This document shows positions 33,566-43,135 of a DNA stretch of 64,000 bases, piece by piece. This stretch comes from Arthrobacter sp. 31Y (GTDB taxonomy: Bacteria > Actinomycetota > Actinomycetes > Actinomycetales > Micrococcaceae): NCBI RefSeq assembly GCF_000526335.1, contig NZ_JAFW01000001.1, positions 4,836,001 to 4,900,000 of the forward strand, in the 5' to 3' direction. The position numbers were made by a program, and so were the translations under genes. The notes under the pieces were generated by a model, which made no database searches, was not told the DNA's origin, and saw only the letters and a list, made by a program, of their open reading frames with translations. Position 1 is the first letter of the stretch; every line of letters starts with the position of its first letter.

Positions 33566-35860
33566 TTATGTTCTTTGGGGTGTGTGGTGGTGGTTGCGTC
33601 GGGGTGTTTGGTGGGGGTCGATGTGGGGTGGGGGGATGAACCAGGGGACGCCGGTTTTCATGTTGATGCGCCATTGTTCTTTGTGGATGAGGTGGTGGTG
33701 GTGGCTGCAGAGCAGGGTGCCGTTGTCTGTTGATGTGGTGCCGCCGTGGGACCAGTAGGTGGTGTGGTGGGCTTCGCACCAGGGTGCGGGCATGGTGCAG
33801 TCGGGGAAGGCGCAGCCTTGGTCGCGGGCGGTGATGGCTTTGCGGATGTGGGGTGGGAAGATCCGGGTGGTGCGGCCGATGTCCAGGACGCGGGAGTCGC
33901 TGCCGAGTAGGACGGGGAGGATGTCGGCGTCGCAGGCGATTTTGCGGATGGTGTTCGGGTGGATCGGACCGAGGAACGTCGCTGTGCCCGTCCCCAAACC
34001 TGCACCTGCACCTGCATCTGTCCCTGTCGCTGTATCTGTGCCGCGCTGTTTGTGCTGGCTGGCCTGGTTGTGGCTGTTTACTTGTCCGAGGAGTTCTTGG
34101 TAGCCGATGGTGATGGCGAGTTGGGGTCGGTAACCGCCGTTGGCGGGCAGCTTCGCGGTGGTCAACGCGACGCTGCAGGCACCGACGAGGCCGTTGAGGA
34201 GTTTCTGTGCCCGGGTGCGCAGGTCCAGGTCCAGGTCCGGACCGCTTGATCCGGGCTGAGGTCCCGCGCCGCCGGGTTCCGCGCTGCTCCCGGTCCCGGC
34301 GGTGCTGGTGTCCGCCGGTGTGGTTGTGTCCGTGCCGTTGCCGGTCCCGGCGGTGCTGGTGTCCGGTGTGGTTGTGTCCGTGCCGTTGTCGTTGCCGGTC
34401 CCGGTGTCTGGGGTCGTGGTGGTGGTGAGTCGGGGGTTGGTGGCGGTGTTCATGACGGTGGTGAGGGTTTCGTATTGTTCGTCGGTGGCGAAGATTTCGA
34501 TGTGGTGGAGTCCGTAGCGGCGCCGTTTGCGCAGGAACGCGCCTTGGTGTTGGCGGAGAACTTCTTCGGAAGGTTCGGGGCCGTTCTGGTCGATGGAGTC
34601 GATCCAGCGTTTGGTCATGGTGGTGACGAAGTCCGGGTCGGTTTCCACCGCGGTGGTGGTCAGGGAGTGTTCCATCCGGGTGATGGTGTCCTCGGGAGTG
34701 AGGTGGCGGATTTTGTCCAGGGCGGTGCTGATGATCGTCGCCGACCGGGAAGGCACCAGCGCGGAGCCGACAGCCTGGGCTAGGGTTTCGCGGCGGGCCG
34801 GGATCTCTTGGCCGGTCATCCCTGCCTGGGGGAGGACGTTCGTGGCGAGGGCGAGCCGACGGCGGGCTTCACCGATACCGATCCGCAACCGTGCCCGAAG
34901 GAACTGCGCCGCGTCCCGATACCCATCATCCAATACCCCGGCCCTGGAACCGGCCCCACCCACAGACTGTGCTGCGCTCTCCACAGACTGTGCCGCGCTG
35001 CCGGTGGACTGTGCCCCACCCACGGACGTTACCGCGTCGCCCGTGGAAAGTGCTGCAGTCGGGGACAGTGCTGCCCCACGCGTGGAGGCCAACGCGGTTT
35101 TGGTTCCCGGCACCGGGTCAGTCCACCCCGTCCGCCACTCCGGTGCTGCCGCCGAGGACCCCGGACCGGCCTGTTGTGCTTCCTTCCGGGCCCGTTCCAC
35201 AGCCTGAGCCGCAACAATCTGCAAATACTCCACCGACCGGGAGATCTCCTCGACCCTGCCCGCAAAATCAGCAGCCTCAACAAACCCCAACAACCGGGTC
35301 CCGGCGGTGGCGGACAAGCGTGCGGAGTCCAGAAGAGCCGCGCCGTCCTCGAGAAGCGCCGTCAGCTCCGGCCCGGCAGCCAAGAGGTGTTCGGGTCTCG
35401 GAAGCTGCCCGACCGAACGTGGGCTTGGCTGAGCAGGCTCAGAGCTATAGCGGGTCCGGGCTTCCAGCCGTGGGCCGGGCATCGATTCGTCATGGTGGAC
35501 CGAAGAGCGTAGCCTCTGGGCGTCCGTGGGCCCGATTCCGGCGGCTATGGCTGCCGTGGCCCCTGAAACCCGGGCGAATATGACTTGGTCGTTGAATCCC
35601 GCATGGCCGTTGAGTTGCCCGGCACTTTTGAGGCTCCCAGCGCCGCCGAGCAGACCGGTTCCGCTGAGCTGGGCAGTTCCGTTGAGCCCCACAGTGCCGT
35701 GGAAATTTTCGATCACGGTGATGTGCGGGCTCGAATCCTTGAACCCTGTCTTGATCCCGTGCGGGATGCTCAGGATGCGCCGTGACCGTATTGCAGCCAG
35801 GGCAGCGACAGCCGGGGAGTGTTCCGCCCATGATGCCTTCGACTGCGCCAGTATGTCCAT
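33566..35860 (-). CDS. DUF222 / HNH endonuclease (13E12-type)
   Basis: 764-aa protein with an N-terminal DUF222 domain (about 175-520, including the RIGIGEARRRLALA and ETLAQAVGSALVPS segments) and a C-terminal HNH nuclease motif CAFPDC ... CEAHHTTYWSHGGTTSTDNG ... LCSHHHHLIH. It is longer than the common 400-550 aa because of low-complexity insertions: serine/alanine repeats around 280-325 and threonine/glycine tandem repeats around 490-545. The first 130 residues are atypical, so the true start could be internal. Function is unproven; the family is multicopy in actinobacteria and has been suspected of mobility or DNA processing. No inverted repeats or integrase adjoin it. Confidence 0.88.
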   Translation of the reverse strand: MDILAQSKASWAEHSPAVAALAAIRSRRILSIPHGIKTGFKDSSPHITVIENFHGTVGLNGTAQLSGTGLLGGAGSLKSAGQLNGHAGFNDQVIFARVSGATAAIAAGIGPTDAQRLRSSVHHDESMPGPRLEARTRYSSEPAQPSPRSVGQLPRPEHLLAAGPELTALLEDGAALLDSARLSATAGTRLLGFVEAADFAGRVEEISRSVEYLQIVAAQAVERARKEAQQAGPGSSAAAPEWRTGWTDPVPGTKTALASTRGAALSPTAALSTGDAVTSVGGAQSTGSAAQSVESAAQSVGGAGSRAGVLDDGYRDAAQFLRARLRIGIGEARRRLALATNVLPQAGMTGQEIPARRETLAQAVGSALVPSRSATIISTALDKIRHLTPEDTITRMEHSLTTTAVETDPDFVTTMTKRWIDSIDQNGPEPSEEVLRQHQGAFLRKRRRYGLHHIEIFATDEQYETLTTVMNTATNPRLTTTTTPDTGTGNDNGTDTTTPDTSTAGTGNGTDTTTPADTSTAGTGSSAEPGGAGPQPGSSGPDLDLDLRTRAQKLLNGLVGACSVALTTAKLPANGGYRPQLAITIGYQELLGQVNSHNQASQHKQRGTDTATGTDAGAGAGLGTGTATFLGPIHPNTIRKIACDADILPVLLGSDSRVLDIGRTTRIFPPHIRKAITARDQGCAFPDCTMPAPWCEAHHTTYWSHGGTTSTDNGTLLCSHHHHLIHKEQWRINMKTGVPWFIPPPHIDPHQTPRRNHHHTPQRT
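34290..34388 (-). repeat. In-frame tandem repeat inside DUF222/HNH gene
   Basis: Two units (34290-34340, 51 bp; 34341-34388, 48 bp) starting CCGGTCCCGGCGGTGCTGGT, with a partial third from about 34395. They differ by one codon and encode repeated Asp-Thr-Ser-Thr-Ala-Gly-Thr-Gly units. The length variation is in-frame, so slippage can change protein length without loss of reading frame. Confidence 0.8.
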
Positions 35861-36011
35861 GAATAAATCATTTCATTGGGGTCTGACATTTTTAGCGGAA
35901 CCTTGAGTGATGGCCCGGGAGAAATTTTCACCGCGTTGTGTCCAGCGCAGGCAGACACAGGGGACCATACCTCTGACGGTGATCAGTGGAAGTTGTCGGT
36001 GAGAATGAGGC

Positions 36012-37691
36012 CTACAGCGTGGGAAGCAAGTACGCAGGTTCGGGTCGGTGGACGCCCCGGGGCCGGTATCCGAGGGCTTCAGCACAGCCAAGCAGGTCGG
36101 CCAGGTACCAGATAATTGCCAACCACATCTCCGTGCCCTGCAGGGTAGGGAGGGCCTGGTGACCGCTTTCGCGTGTAGCGCTGAAGGCCATTCCCTCACC
36201 GGTCCGCCACCGTACAAGTGCCTGCTTGAGCTGTGTCCTTGCCCATGCTTTGGCGTCTTCCCGGCGGTGGGAGGTCTGCTTGGAGGCCAACCATAGGGGG
36301 TGCACCACATCCAGGACGTTGCAGGCGTTCTGCCGGCCAACGGCGAAGTAGCGGGGGTCCGCCGAGTGAGCCAGAACTGTGTCTACGAGCCGCTCAACGT
36401 GGGGAACCGGCACACCGAATTGCGCGAATGTGCCGCGTGTCAGCCGGTAGTACCCATTGACTACCTTCAACCGATTATCGATCGTGGGGGTGCCCCATGT
36501 TCCAGCTGTGGAATTGACGCGGCTCAGCAACCAACCGAAGAGCGCCTCAAGGGAACCCGGGGAGTTCGGATGCGATTGAGCGAGATTCCAGTACGCGGCC
36601 GTCCCCCAAGCATCCACCCATGCACCGGATTCCCAGGCTTCTTTCCTCCACGGCAGAGCATTCAGCGATGCGACTACGGCCGCTGGATTCATGTCAGCAA
36701 TGGCGTGGATCGGATGCTCGAAGCCGCTGCCGGTCAGGTCCAGGGCGTAGCCAACGGAGAGCACATGGTAGGTACCAGGACCCTTACCGAAGGTGAGGGT
36801 CGATTCCCCGTGAGGCTCGGATCCGAACTCGGGAACCAAGCCCGTCACCGGGTCTTGAAGCTTGTGGAGCCGCGCAACGTGTTCGTCCTGAGACAGTTGC
36901 GGAGGGACGGAACCCAGCAGCAGATCCGCTATTTCAATCGCGTCGCAGTGGGCCCTGACGGTTGGCGGAGCATCTGGCCGGTCTACGTAAAGGCCGCCTG
37001 CTTGAGCAATCCAACTCCGCGAAAGAATGGCGGGAGCATCGTTGCGTGCAGCGTTGGCGAAAGCCGCCAGCTCAGCCAGCATCCCGTCGTCGAACGGCGC
37101 CTCACCCACTGTTGCCCGTTTTTCCGTGTCACGTCTGTCCCTGATCCGCCGCGCGGGATTGCCACCCACTATGGCCCATTCAGGAACGTCCTTGGTCACT
37201 ACCGCCCCGGCAGCCAGCACGGCATGCGACCCCACTGTGACTCCATCCAGTATCACCACGTTTGAACCAATCCAGACGTCGTCCCCAATGGTGATGCCCT
37301 TAATGGTCAGAGGCTGCCTAAAGACTGGTTCGGAGGGTTCCATTGAGTGGTTAAAGCCCAGAATGGAGGTGTGGGCGCCGATCCGAACACCGTCGCCTGC
37401 GGTGACATTTCCTCGGATCACGCTGAACGCATTGACGGTGCAGTCGTCGCCAAGGGTGATGGTGCCCGTGACGTAGGCGTGAGCCGCGATGAAGGAATCC
37501 GCGCCTATAGTCAGTGTGTCGGGATCAATGTTTGCCATGGGAGACAGGAAGGCCCGCTCACCAATATTTACTCCGGTCCGTTCGGCGAAACGCCTCTGGT
37601 AGGCATCCTGTGCCACGCGTTCCGTTTCGGAGGCAGAGCCCCAGAATGTCCACGGGGAGTAGTCATAGCTGAGGCTGTGCTGGGGGTTCAC
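36012..37691 (-). CDS. Hexapeptide acyltransferase fused to C-terminal helical domain
   Basis: 559-aa two-domain protein. Residues about 40-185 are a left-handed beta-helix acyltransferase (IGADSFIAAHAYVTG, ITLGDDCTVNAFSVIRG, VWIGSNVVILDGVTVGSHAVLAAGAVVTKDVP) of the maltose/galactoside acetyltransferase type. Residues about 210-559 are helical with repeated aromatic/glycine turns (WVDAWGTAAYWNL, NGYYRLTRGTFAQFG), suggesting an alpha/alpha-barrel, which I could not place. GTG 37691 has GGAGA 7 nt upstream and lies below a LacI-type operator; the frame's upstream extension to 37766 would run across that operator. The gene probably O-acetylates a carbohydrate, an inference. Confidence 0.78.
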   Translation of the reverse strand: MNPQHSLSYDYSPWTFWGSASETERVAQDAYQRRFAERTGVNIGERAFLSPMANIDPDTLTIGADSFIAAHAYVTGTITLGDDCTVNAFSVIRGNVTAGDGVRIGAHTSILGFNHSMEPSEPVFRQPLTIKGITIGDDVWIGSNVVILDGVTVGSHAVLAAGAVVTKDVPEWAIVGGNPARRIRDRRDTEKRATVGEAPFDDGMLAELAAFANAARNDAPAILSRSWIAQAGGLYVDRPDAPPTVRAHCDAIEIADLLLGSVPPQLSQDEHVARLHKLQDPVTGLVPEFGSEPHGESTLTFGKGPGTYHVLSVGYALDLTGSGFEHPIHAIADMNPAAVVASLNALPWRKEAWESGAWVDAWGTAAYWNLAQSHPNSPGSLEALFGWLLSRVNSTAGTWGTPTIDNRLKVVNGYYRLTRGTFAQFGVPVPHVERLVDTVLAHSADPRYFAVGRQNACNVLDVVHPLWLASKQTSHRREDAKAWARTQLKQALVRWRTGEGMAFSATRESGHQALPTLQGTEMWLAIIWYLADLLGCAEALGYRPRGVHRPEPAYLLPTL

Positions 37692-37720
37692 GTCGTTGTC
37701 TCCGCATCGGGGTGTGTCAT

Positions 37721-37736
37721 TGGAAAGCGCTTCCCC
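37721..37736. promoter_or_regulatory. LacI-family-type operator
   Basis: TGGAAAGCGCTTCCCC is a near-perfect palindrome centred on CG, the typical LacI/GalR-family binding pattern (TGGAAAGCGCTTTCCA-like). It lies 30 bp upstream of the acyltransferase-fusion start. No LacI gene is in the window, so the regulator would be encoded elsewhere. Confidence 0.65.
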
Positions 37737-37794
37737 TATTATTTGCGGCCCGAATACCCCGGTCAATGCCCCAAGGGCAAACGATCAGCGTCGA

Positions 37795-38199
37795 TCACTC
37801 CGGGTATCCATACTCCTCGTCGGTGACCAACTCACCCCACGTGGTTTCAGAACCATCCGTGGCGCCAGCGGTTTCCCACATGGCCAAGTGGCTCATGAAG
37901 TGGTCCGGCGCTGCGCCGTGCCAATGCCATTCGCCCGGGGGTGTGTAGATGGTCTGACCCTGCTGAACCACACGCACCTCGCCACCGCGCGCCTGCACCA
38001 AGCAGACGCCGTCTGTGACGTGCAGTGTCTGCCCCACTGCATGAGTGTGCCACGCCGTCCGGGAGCATGGGGAGAAGCGGACGATGTTTACCCGGAGCTG
38101 CGAGGGCGCTTCACCTTTCGCTATGACATCAAAGTAGACGTCACCCGTGAAGCGCTCCGCGGGTCCTTTTGTACTGGTGGTCTTGGGAAAGATATCCAT
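37795..38199 (-). CDS. Cupin-domain protein
   Basis: 134-aa single-domain cupin. Metal-binding motif 1 is WHTHAVGQTLHVTDG and motif 2 is PGEWHWHGAAPDHFMSHLAMW, so histidine ligands for a divalent metal are present. Similar small cupins act as quercetinase-like, isomerase or lyase enzymes or only bind ligands. ATG 38199 is preceded by AAGGAA; the frame extends to 38295 but overlaps the regulator gene. It follows the MmyB-type regulator by 22 bp and is probably in its transcript. Confidence 0.86.
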   Translation of the reverse strand: MDIFPKTTSTKGPAERFTGDVYFDVIAKGEAPSQLRVNIVRFSPCSRTAWHTHAVGQTLHVTDGVCLVQARGGEVRVVQQGQTIYTPPGEWHWHGAAPDHFMSHLAMWETAGATDGSETTWGELVTDEEYGYPE

Positions 38200-38221
38200 G
38201 GTTCCTTGTGACGTTGATGAA

Positions 38222-39118
38222 TTACTTGGTGTGTAAATCCCGGACAAGCCCTGAATCATCAGTGCTTGTCTGTGTCGTCGCTGCCCAGCTTGCAAGCAAT
38301 TTCAGAGCGTCGTCCGTGCCGGTGCCTGGCTCGGCGTTGTACACGGTCAAAGTCATGCCGGCATCGGCAGACAGCTCAAGGGCCTCGTACAGCAAGTGAA
38401 GGTCGCCCACGATCCGATGACGGAAGTGCTTCTTGCCGGTGAAGTGCTGGCGGACATTGTGGGAGGCCCAGCGGACCCGGAATTCCTCGCTGCGGGTGGA
38501 CAGTTCGCCCACCAGGTCGCTAAGTCCCCGGTCATAAGGATCCCGGCCGGCCTCGGTCCGCATAATGGCCACGGTGTCGTTGGCCGCGCGTTCCCAGTCG
38601 GCATAGAAGTCATGGCTGCGGGGATCGAGGAAAAGGAACCGGGCGTGGTTGGGCGGCCCGGCGGGACTGTCGTAAATGTCCGAGTACAGAGCCCGGCCCA
38701 GAGCGTTGGTGGCCAGTAGATCCAAACGACCGTTTCGGATGAACGCGGGCGATCCGCTGATCGCATCCAGGGTGAGCTGAACGCCAGGCCGGATGGTCTG
38801 CTTCCGCACGGGCCGGCGTCTTGACCTGCCGCCGTCGCTCGCCGCCCGGGCGAGATCGTACAGGTGGGCGCGTTCGGCGTCGTCGAGTTGCAGGGCGTTC
38901 GCCAAGGATTCCAGCACGCTTTCCGAGACCCCCGCGAGGTTTCCGCGCTCAAGGCGGGTGTAGTACTCCACGCTTACTCCGGCCAGCATGGCCACCTCGC
39001 CGCGACGGAGGCCCGGTACGCGTCGGTTGCCGCCATAGGCGGCCAGCCCCGCTTGCTCGGGTGTGATCTTCGCCCTCCGGGTGGAGAGGAAGTCGCGCGT
39101 CTCGGTCCGGTTGTCCAT
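38222..39118 (-). CDS. XRE-family regulator with MmyB-like ligand-binding domain
   Basis: 298-aa regulator: an N-terminal helix-turn-helix (about 35-75; VPGLRRGEVAMLAGVSVEYYTRLERG) and a C-terminal PAS-like MmyB/MLTR ligand-binding domain (about 105-270). The architecture is common in actinobacteria beside single dehydrogenases or reductases and may sense a fatty acid or hydrophobic ligand. It is divergent from the zinc alcohol dehydrogenase, separated by 129 bp, and is followed by the cupin gene. Confidence 0.9.
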   Translation of the reverse strand: MDNRTETRDFLSTRRAKITPEQAGLAAYGGNRRVPGLRRGEVAMLAGVSVEYYTRLERGNLAGVSESVLESLANALQLDDAERAHLYDLARAASDGGRSRRRPVRKQTIRPGVQLTLDAISGSPAFIRNGRLDLLATNALGRALYSDIYDSPAGPPNHARFLFLDPRSHDFYADWERAANDTVAIMRTEAGRDPYDRGLSDLVGELSTRSEEFRVRWASHNVRQHFTGKKHFRHRIVGDLHLLYEALELSADAGMTLTVYNAEPGTGTDDALKLLASWAATTQTSTDDSGLVRDLHTK

Positions 39119-39147
39119 GCTTCAACGGTATGACGTTTGGCCCGCTG

Positions 39148-39158
39148 AGGGAGTCCCT
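39148..39158. promoter_or_regulatory. Short palindrome in regulator/alcohol dehydrogenase divergent region
   Basis: AGGGA-G-TCCCT is a perfect 11-bp palindrome extended outward as TGA...TCA with one mismatch, in the 129-bp divergent region. It is short, so only a suggestion of an MmyB-type regulator site. Confidence 0.3.
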
Positions 39159-39247
39159 GTCAGTACCCCTAACAGCAGTAACTCCTTTCATCCAGGAAAG
39201 CAGGGTTAGATGGAGTCATCCAACAAAGTGAACCACGCAGGAGAAAC

Positions 39248-40291
39248 ATGCCTACCGCTAACGCTTACGCTGCACCTTCGGCCTCGGGCGACCTGGCCCT
39301 GACCACCATCGAACGTCGCGAGGTTGGCCCGAACGACGTCCACATTGATATCAAGTTCGCCGGCATCTGCCACTCGGACATCCACACGGTCCGGGGCGAC
39401 TGGGGCCCGCAGCAGTATCCTCTGGCCCCTGGTCACGAGATCGCCGGCATTGTCACCGAAGTTGGCTCGGACGTCACCAAGCACAAGGTGGGCGACCGCG
39501 TTGGCGTCGGCTGCATGGTGAACTCCTGCAAGGAGTGCAAGAACTGCCTGGCCGGAGAAGAACAGTACTGCCTTAAGGGAAACGTGGGCACCTACGGCGC
39601 CGTTGACCGCGACGGCACCATCACCCAGGGCGGTTACTCCAGCAACGTCGTGGTGAATGAAGACTTCGTGGTCACCATTCCGGAAGGTCTGGACCTCGAC
39701 GTCGCCGCTCCGCTGCTGTGCGCCGGCATCACCACTTACTCGCCCCTGCAGCACTGGGGTGCCGGCCCCGGCAAGAAGGTTGCCGTGGTGGGTCTAGGTG
39801 GACTCGGCCACATGGCAGTGAAGATTGCCGACGCCATGGGTGCTGAGGTCACCGTGCTGTCGCAGTCGCTGAAGAAGATGGAAGACGGGCTCAAATTGGG
39901 CGCCGACCACTACTTCGCCACCAGCGATCCCTCCACGTTCGAGGATCTCGCGGGCACCTTCGACCTCATCATCAACACCGTCAGCGCCTCCATCGATATC
40001 AGCGCGTACCTGCAGCTGCTCACGCTCGACGGCACGTTGGTCAACGTTGGCGCACCGGCCGAACCCTTGCCGGTGAACGTGTTCTCGCTGATTACGGGTC
40101 GTCGTCGCTTTGCCGGTTCCGCGATTGGCGGTATCCGCGAAACTCAGGAGATGCTGAACTTCTGCGCGGAGCACGGCCTTGGCGCAGAGATCGAGGTCAT
40201 CCCAGCCAGCAAGATCAACGACGCCTACGAGCGCGTTCTTGCCTCGGATGTCCGCTACCGCTTTGTCATTGACGCCTCCACTATCGGCTAG
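39248..40291 (+). CDS. Zinc-dependent NAD(P) alcohol dehydrogenase (YahK/CAD-type)
   Basis: 347-aa medium-chain dehydrogenase. Catalytic zinc ligands are in [13 protein letters not shown] and the GHE motif ([10 protein letters not shown]); the structural zinc site is the four cysteines of [20 protein letters not shown]; the nucleotide motif is [12 protein letters not shown]. This combination fits the YahK/cinnamyl-alcohol-dehydrogenase subgroup, usually NADPH-dependent aldehyde reductases. AGGAG precedes ATG 39248. A strong terminator follows. It is likely controlled by the divergent MmyB-type regulator and could detoxify aldehydes. Confidence 0.93.
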   Translation: MPTANAYAAPSASGDLALTTIERREVGPNDVHIDIKFAGICHSDIHTVRGDWGPQQYPLAPGHEIAGIVTEVGSDVTKHKVGDRVGVGCMVNSCKECKNCLAGEEQYCLKGNVGTYGAVDRDGTITQGGYSSNVVVNEDFVVTIPEGLDLDVAAPLLCAGITTYSPLQHWGAGPGKKVAVVGLGGLGHMAVKIADAMGAEVTVLSQSLKKMEDGLKLGADHYFATSDPSTFEDLAGTFDLIINTVSASIDISAYLQLLTLDGTLVNVGAPAEPLPVNVFSLITGRRRFAGSAIGGIRETQEMLNFCAEHGLGAEIEVIPASKINDAYERVLASDVRYRFVIDASTIG

Positions 40292-40322
40292 AGACGCTGC
40301 ACCGTAAAAACGCAAGGCAAGA

Positions 40323-40360
40323 GGAAAGGCCATGCCCCCGTTGAGGGGCATGGCCTTTCC
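40323..40360 (+). terminator. Strong terminator after alcohol dehydrogenase gene
   Basis: Perfect 16-bp stem GGAAAGGCCATGCCCC (40323-40338) with its complement at 40345-40360 and a 6-nt loop, 32 bp after the stop. The T-tract is within the stem end (CCTTTCC) rather than after it. It lies just before the HrpB start and is outside that gene if GTG 40389 is right. Confidence 0.85.
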
Positions 40361-40388
40361 TGTACCCCGCAGCAGGGACAATGGTCTG

Positions 40389-43115
40389 GTGACTTTCAGA
40401 CTGGACACCATGGGTACAGGGCTGGTCTTTGCTGATTCCCTCGCGAACCTCACTGCCGCCCTGAGCAAACAGGCCGACGGCGGTACTGTCCTTGGGCGGA
40501 AGGCGTCGGTTGGGGGAGCAGCAGCGGGTGGAGGCGTTGCCGTGGTTCAGGCGCCTCCGGGTACGGGCAAAACCACGCTGGTTCCACCGCTGCTGGCCAA
40601 TCTCCTGTCGGAACAGCACCCCCAGCCACGCGTCGTCGTGACCCAACCGCGCCGTGTGGCGGCCCGCTCAGCCGCTCGCCGCCTGGCCTCGTTGGACGGA
40701 AGCCGCCTGGGTGACAGGGTGGGCTACACCGTCCGGGGTGAAAGCAAACTCAGCCGGGACACGGTGGTGGAATTCGTCACGCCAGGCATTCTCTTACGGC
40801 GCCTCCTGGCCGACCCCGGACTTGAGGATGTCCATGCCGTGGTCCTTGATGAGGTGCACGAACGCGGGCTGGAAACCGATCTCCTGGTGGGCATGCTCGC
40901 CGAGGTCCGCGAGTTGCGGGGTGACCTCACGCTGGTGGCCATGTCGGCCACTCTCGACGCGCCTCGTTTTGCGGCACTCCTGGGACCGGGCGAACCAGGG
41001 CTCGACGGCGGCGGGTCGGCTCCGGTGGTGGACTGCCCTTCCGCACTGCATCCGCTGGAGGTCCAATGGGCTCCTGCCCGGGAGCATCGACTGGATGCCC
41101 GGGGAGTGTCCCGGAGTTTCCTCGATCACGTGGCCAGCACTGCAGCGGCTGCCTACTTAGCGGCCTTGAAGCAGCACCCCGAGGTGGACGCGTTGGTTTT
41201 CCTCCCGGGAGTCCGGGAAGTTTCCGACGTCGCATCGCGCCTTCGCGGGCAGCTGCCACACAATGTGGAGGTGCTCGAGTTACACGGCCAGATCAGTCCG
41301 GAAGCCCAAGACCGGGCGGTATCCGGCCGGGAACCCGGCGGGTCACCCCGGATCATCGTGACGACGTCCTTGGCGGAATCGTCCCTCACAGTCCCCGGCG
41401 TGCGTTTGGTCATTGACTCGGGCCTTTCAAGGGAACCACGGCGGGACGCCGGCCGTGGCATGTCAGGACTCGTGACGGTCTCCTGTTCCCGGGCGTCGGC
41501 CGATCAACGTGCAGGTCGTGCAGCGAGACAGGGACCGGGCACCGTGGTGCGCTGCTACGACCCGCAAGCGTATGCCGCGGCTCCAGCGCACCAGACGCCC
41601 GAAATTTCTGCGGCGGACCTCACCGGTGCTGCCTTGGTTCTTGCATGCTGGGGTGCTCCTGGCGGTTCTGGTCTGAAGCTTCCGGACACACCGCCTGCCG
41701 CCGCCATGAACGACGCCGTGGAGGTCCTGCGTGAACTGGGCGCCGTGGGCGGGGACGGAAAAGTCACCGCCGTCGGCAAGACTTTGGCCCGCATCCCCGC
41801 TGACCCACGGCTTGCCCGGGCCTTGCTGGACGGATCTGCGGTGGTGGGTCGACGCATAACCGCTGAAACTGTGGCACTCGTGGCCGGGGACCACAGAGCA
41901 CCCGGCGCCGACCTGACAAAGCTGCTTACTATGCTGCGCTCGGGATCAGACCCTGGGGCTCGTCGTTTCGTGGAGGACGTCAAGCGAATGGAGACGCTGG
42001 CAGGGAACGAAACGCGGGCGCGGAAGGAGGCTGCCGCCGTCGTGCATCCTCGACCGGCCGCGGATATCACGGCGAGGGAAGCGCCCGGCTTTGTGGTGGC
42101 GCTGGCGTTCCCGGACCGCATAGCCAGACGCGTACCCGGTGACGGGTCCACCACATACTTGCTCTCGTCCGGGACACGGGCCGGGCTTCCCGCCGGGAGT
42201 TCACTGTCCGGGCATGACTGGCTTGCCGTGGCCGAGGTATCGCGTGCGCAAGGACGTGATGCCGCGGGAACAGGCGCCGTCATCCGTTCTGCCGCGCCGT
42301 TGTCGGCCGAACTGGGAGTCGCCGCTGCGCCGGGCCTTCTCACGGAGAAGGTGCAGGCGAAGTTCGAGCAAGGCCGGGTGATGGCCAAGTTGGAGCGCAG
42401 TCTGGGCGCCATTGTTTTGTCCTCCACGCCCGTCCGTCCCACCGTCGAATCCGGGCGCAGCGCAGTGTCCAGGGCGTTGGAAAAGTCGGGGTTGTCCATG
42501 ATCGGCTGGTCAACGGCAGCCGATTCCCTTCGCCGGCGCCTTGGAATGGTGCACCGTGAACTCGGGAAACCCTGGCCTGACGTCAGTGAGACCGCATTGC
42601 TGTCCAGGCTTGATGAATGGCTGGGCCCGGAAATGGAGGCGATGGCCACAGGTGCCGCCGCGAGCTCCATCAACCTCGTTGACCCCTTGCGACGCCTGCT
42701 CCCATGGCCGGATGCCGCGCGGCTTGAGGACCTCGTGCCGGAGCGCTTGGTGGTGCCGAGCGGTTCGCGTATCCGGATCGACTACCCGGAGGTTGTGGAC
42801 GGCGGTCCGGACCAACCCGGTACGGGTCACCCCAGCACGGGTCACGACGGCGGCCGCCCGGTGGTGGCGGTCAAGCTTCAGGAATGCTTCGGTTGGGACC
42901 GCACGCCGCGCCTCGTCGAGGGCAGGGTCCCGGTGTTGTTTCACTTACTATCCCCGGCAGGAAGGCCGTTGGCTGTGACGGATGATCTCGCATCCTTCTG
43001 GTCCGGTCCATACTCCCAGGTTCGGGCCGAGATGCGTGGGCGTTACCCCAGGCACCCCTGGCCCGAAGACCCGTGGACCGCCCCGGCTACGGCCAAGACG
43101 AAGAACAAGATGTAG
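40389..43115 (+). CDS. hrpB: ATP-dependent RNA helicase HrpB
   Basis: 908-aa DEAH/DEVH-box helicase of the HrpB family. Motif I is APPGTGKTTL, motif II LDEVHERG, motif III AMSATLD; motif VI-like DQRAGRAARQGPG follows, and the long C-terminus with the conserved PWPD segment (LRRLLPWPDAARL) distinguishes HrpB from HrpA. The role in bacteria is still unclear. GTG 40389 was chosen because the open frame's upstream part (from 40332) lies inside the terminator stem; ATG 40410 is another option. It ends convergent with the amidohydrolase gene, 20 bp apart. Confidence 0.92.
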   Translation: MTFRLDTMGTGLVFADSLANLTAALSKQADGGTVLGRKASVGGAAAGGGVAVVQAPPGTGKTTLVPPLLANLLSEQHPQPRVVVTQPRRVAARSAARRLASLDGSRLGDRVGYTVRGESKLSRDTVVEFVTPGILLRRLLADPGLEDVHAVVLDEVHERGLETDLLVGMLAEVRELRGDLTLVAMSATLDAPRFAALLGPGEPGLDGGGSAPVVDCPSALHPLEVQWAPAREHRLDARGVSRSFLDHVASTAAAAYLAALKQHPEVDALVFLPGVREVSDVASRLRGQLPHNVEVLELHGQISPEAQDRAVSGREPGGSPRIIVTTSLAESSLTVPGVRLVIDSGLSREPRRDAGRGMSGLVTVSCSRASADQRAGRAARQGPGTVVRCYDPQAYAAAPAHQTPEISAADLTGAALVLACWGAPGGSGLKLPDTPPAAAMNDAVEVLRELGAVGGDGKVTAVGKTLARIPADPRLARALLDGSAVVGRRITAETVALVAGDHRAPGADLTKLLTMLRSGSDPGARRFVEDVKRMETLAGNETRARKEAAAVVHPRPAADITAREAPGFVVALAFPDRIARRVPGDGSTTYLLSSGTRAGLPAGSSLSGHDWLAVAEVSRAQGRDAAGTGAVIRSAAPLSAELGVAAAPGLLTEKVQAKFEQGRVMAKLERSLGAIVLSSTPVRPTVESGRSAVSRALEKSGLSMIGWSTAADSLRRRLGMVHRELGKPWPDVSETALLSRLDEWLGPEMEAMATGAAASSINLVDPLRRLLPWPDAARLEDLVPERLVVPSGSRIRIDYPEVVDGGPDQPGTGHPSTGHDGGRPVVAVKLQECFGWDRTPRLVEGRVPVLFHLLSPAGRPLAVTDDLASFWSGPYSQVRAEMRGRYPRHPWPEDPWTAPATAKTKNKM

Positions 43116-43135
43116 CCAGACGCTCTGGAGTGCCT

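Noticed and set aside
34201..34440. Regularly repeated short units resembling a CRISPR-like array
   Set aside because: The units are contiguous, codon-sized, in-frame inside the DUF222/HNH gene and have no unique spacers.
40323..40360. Riboswitch or attenuator leader for hrpB
   Set aside because: A simple perfect stem 32 bp after the alcohol dehydrogenase stop is better explained as its terminator.
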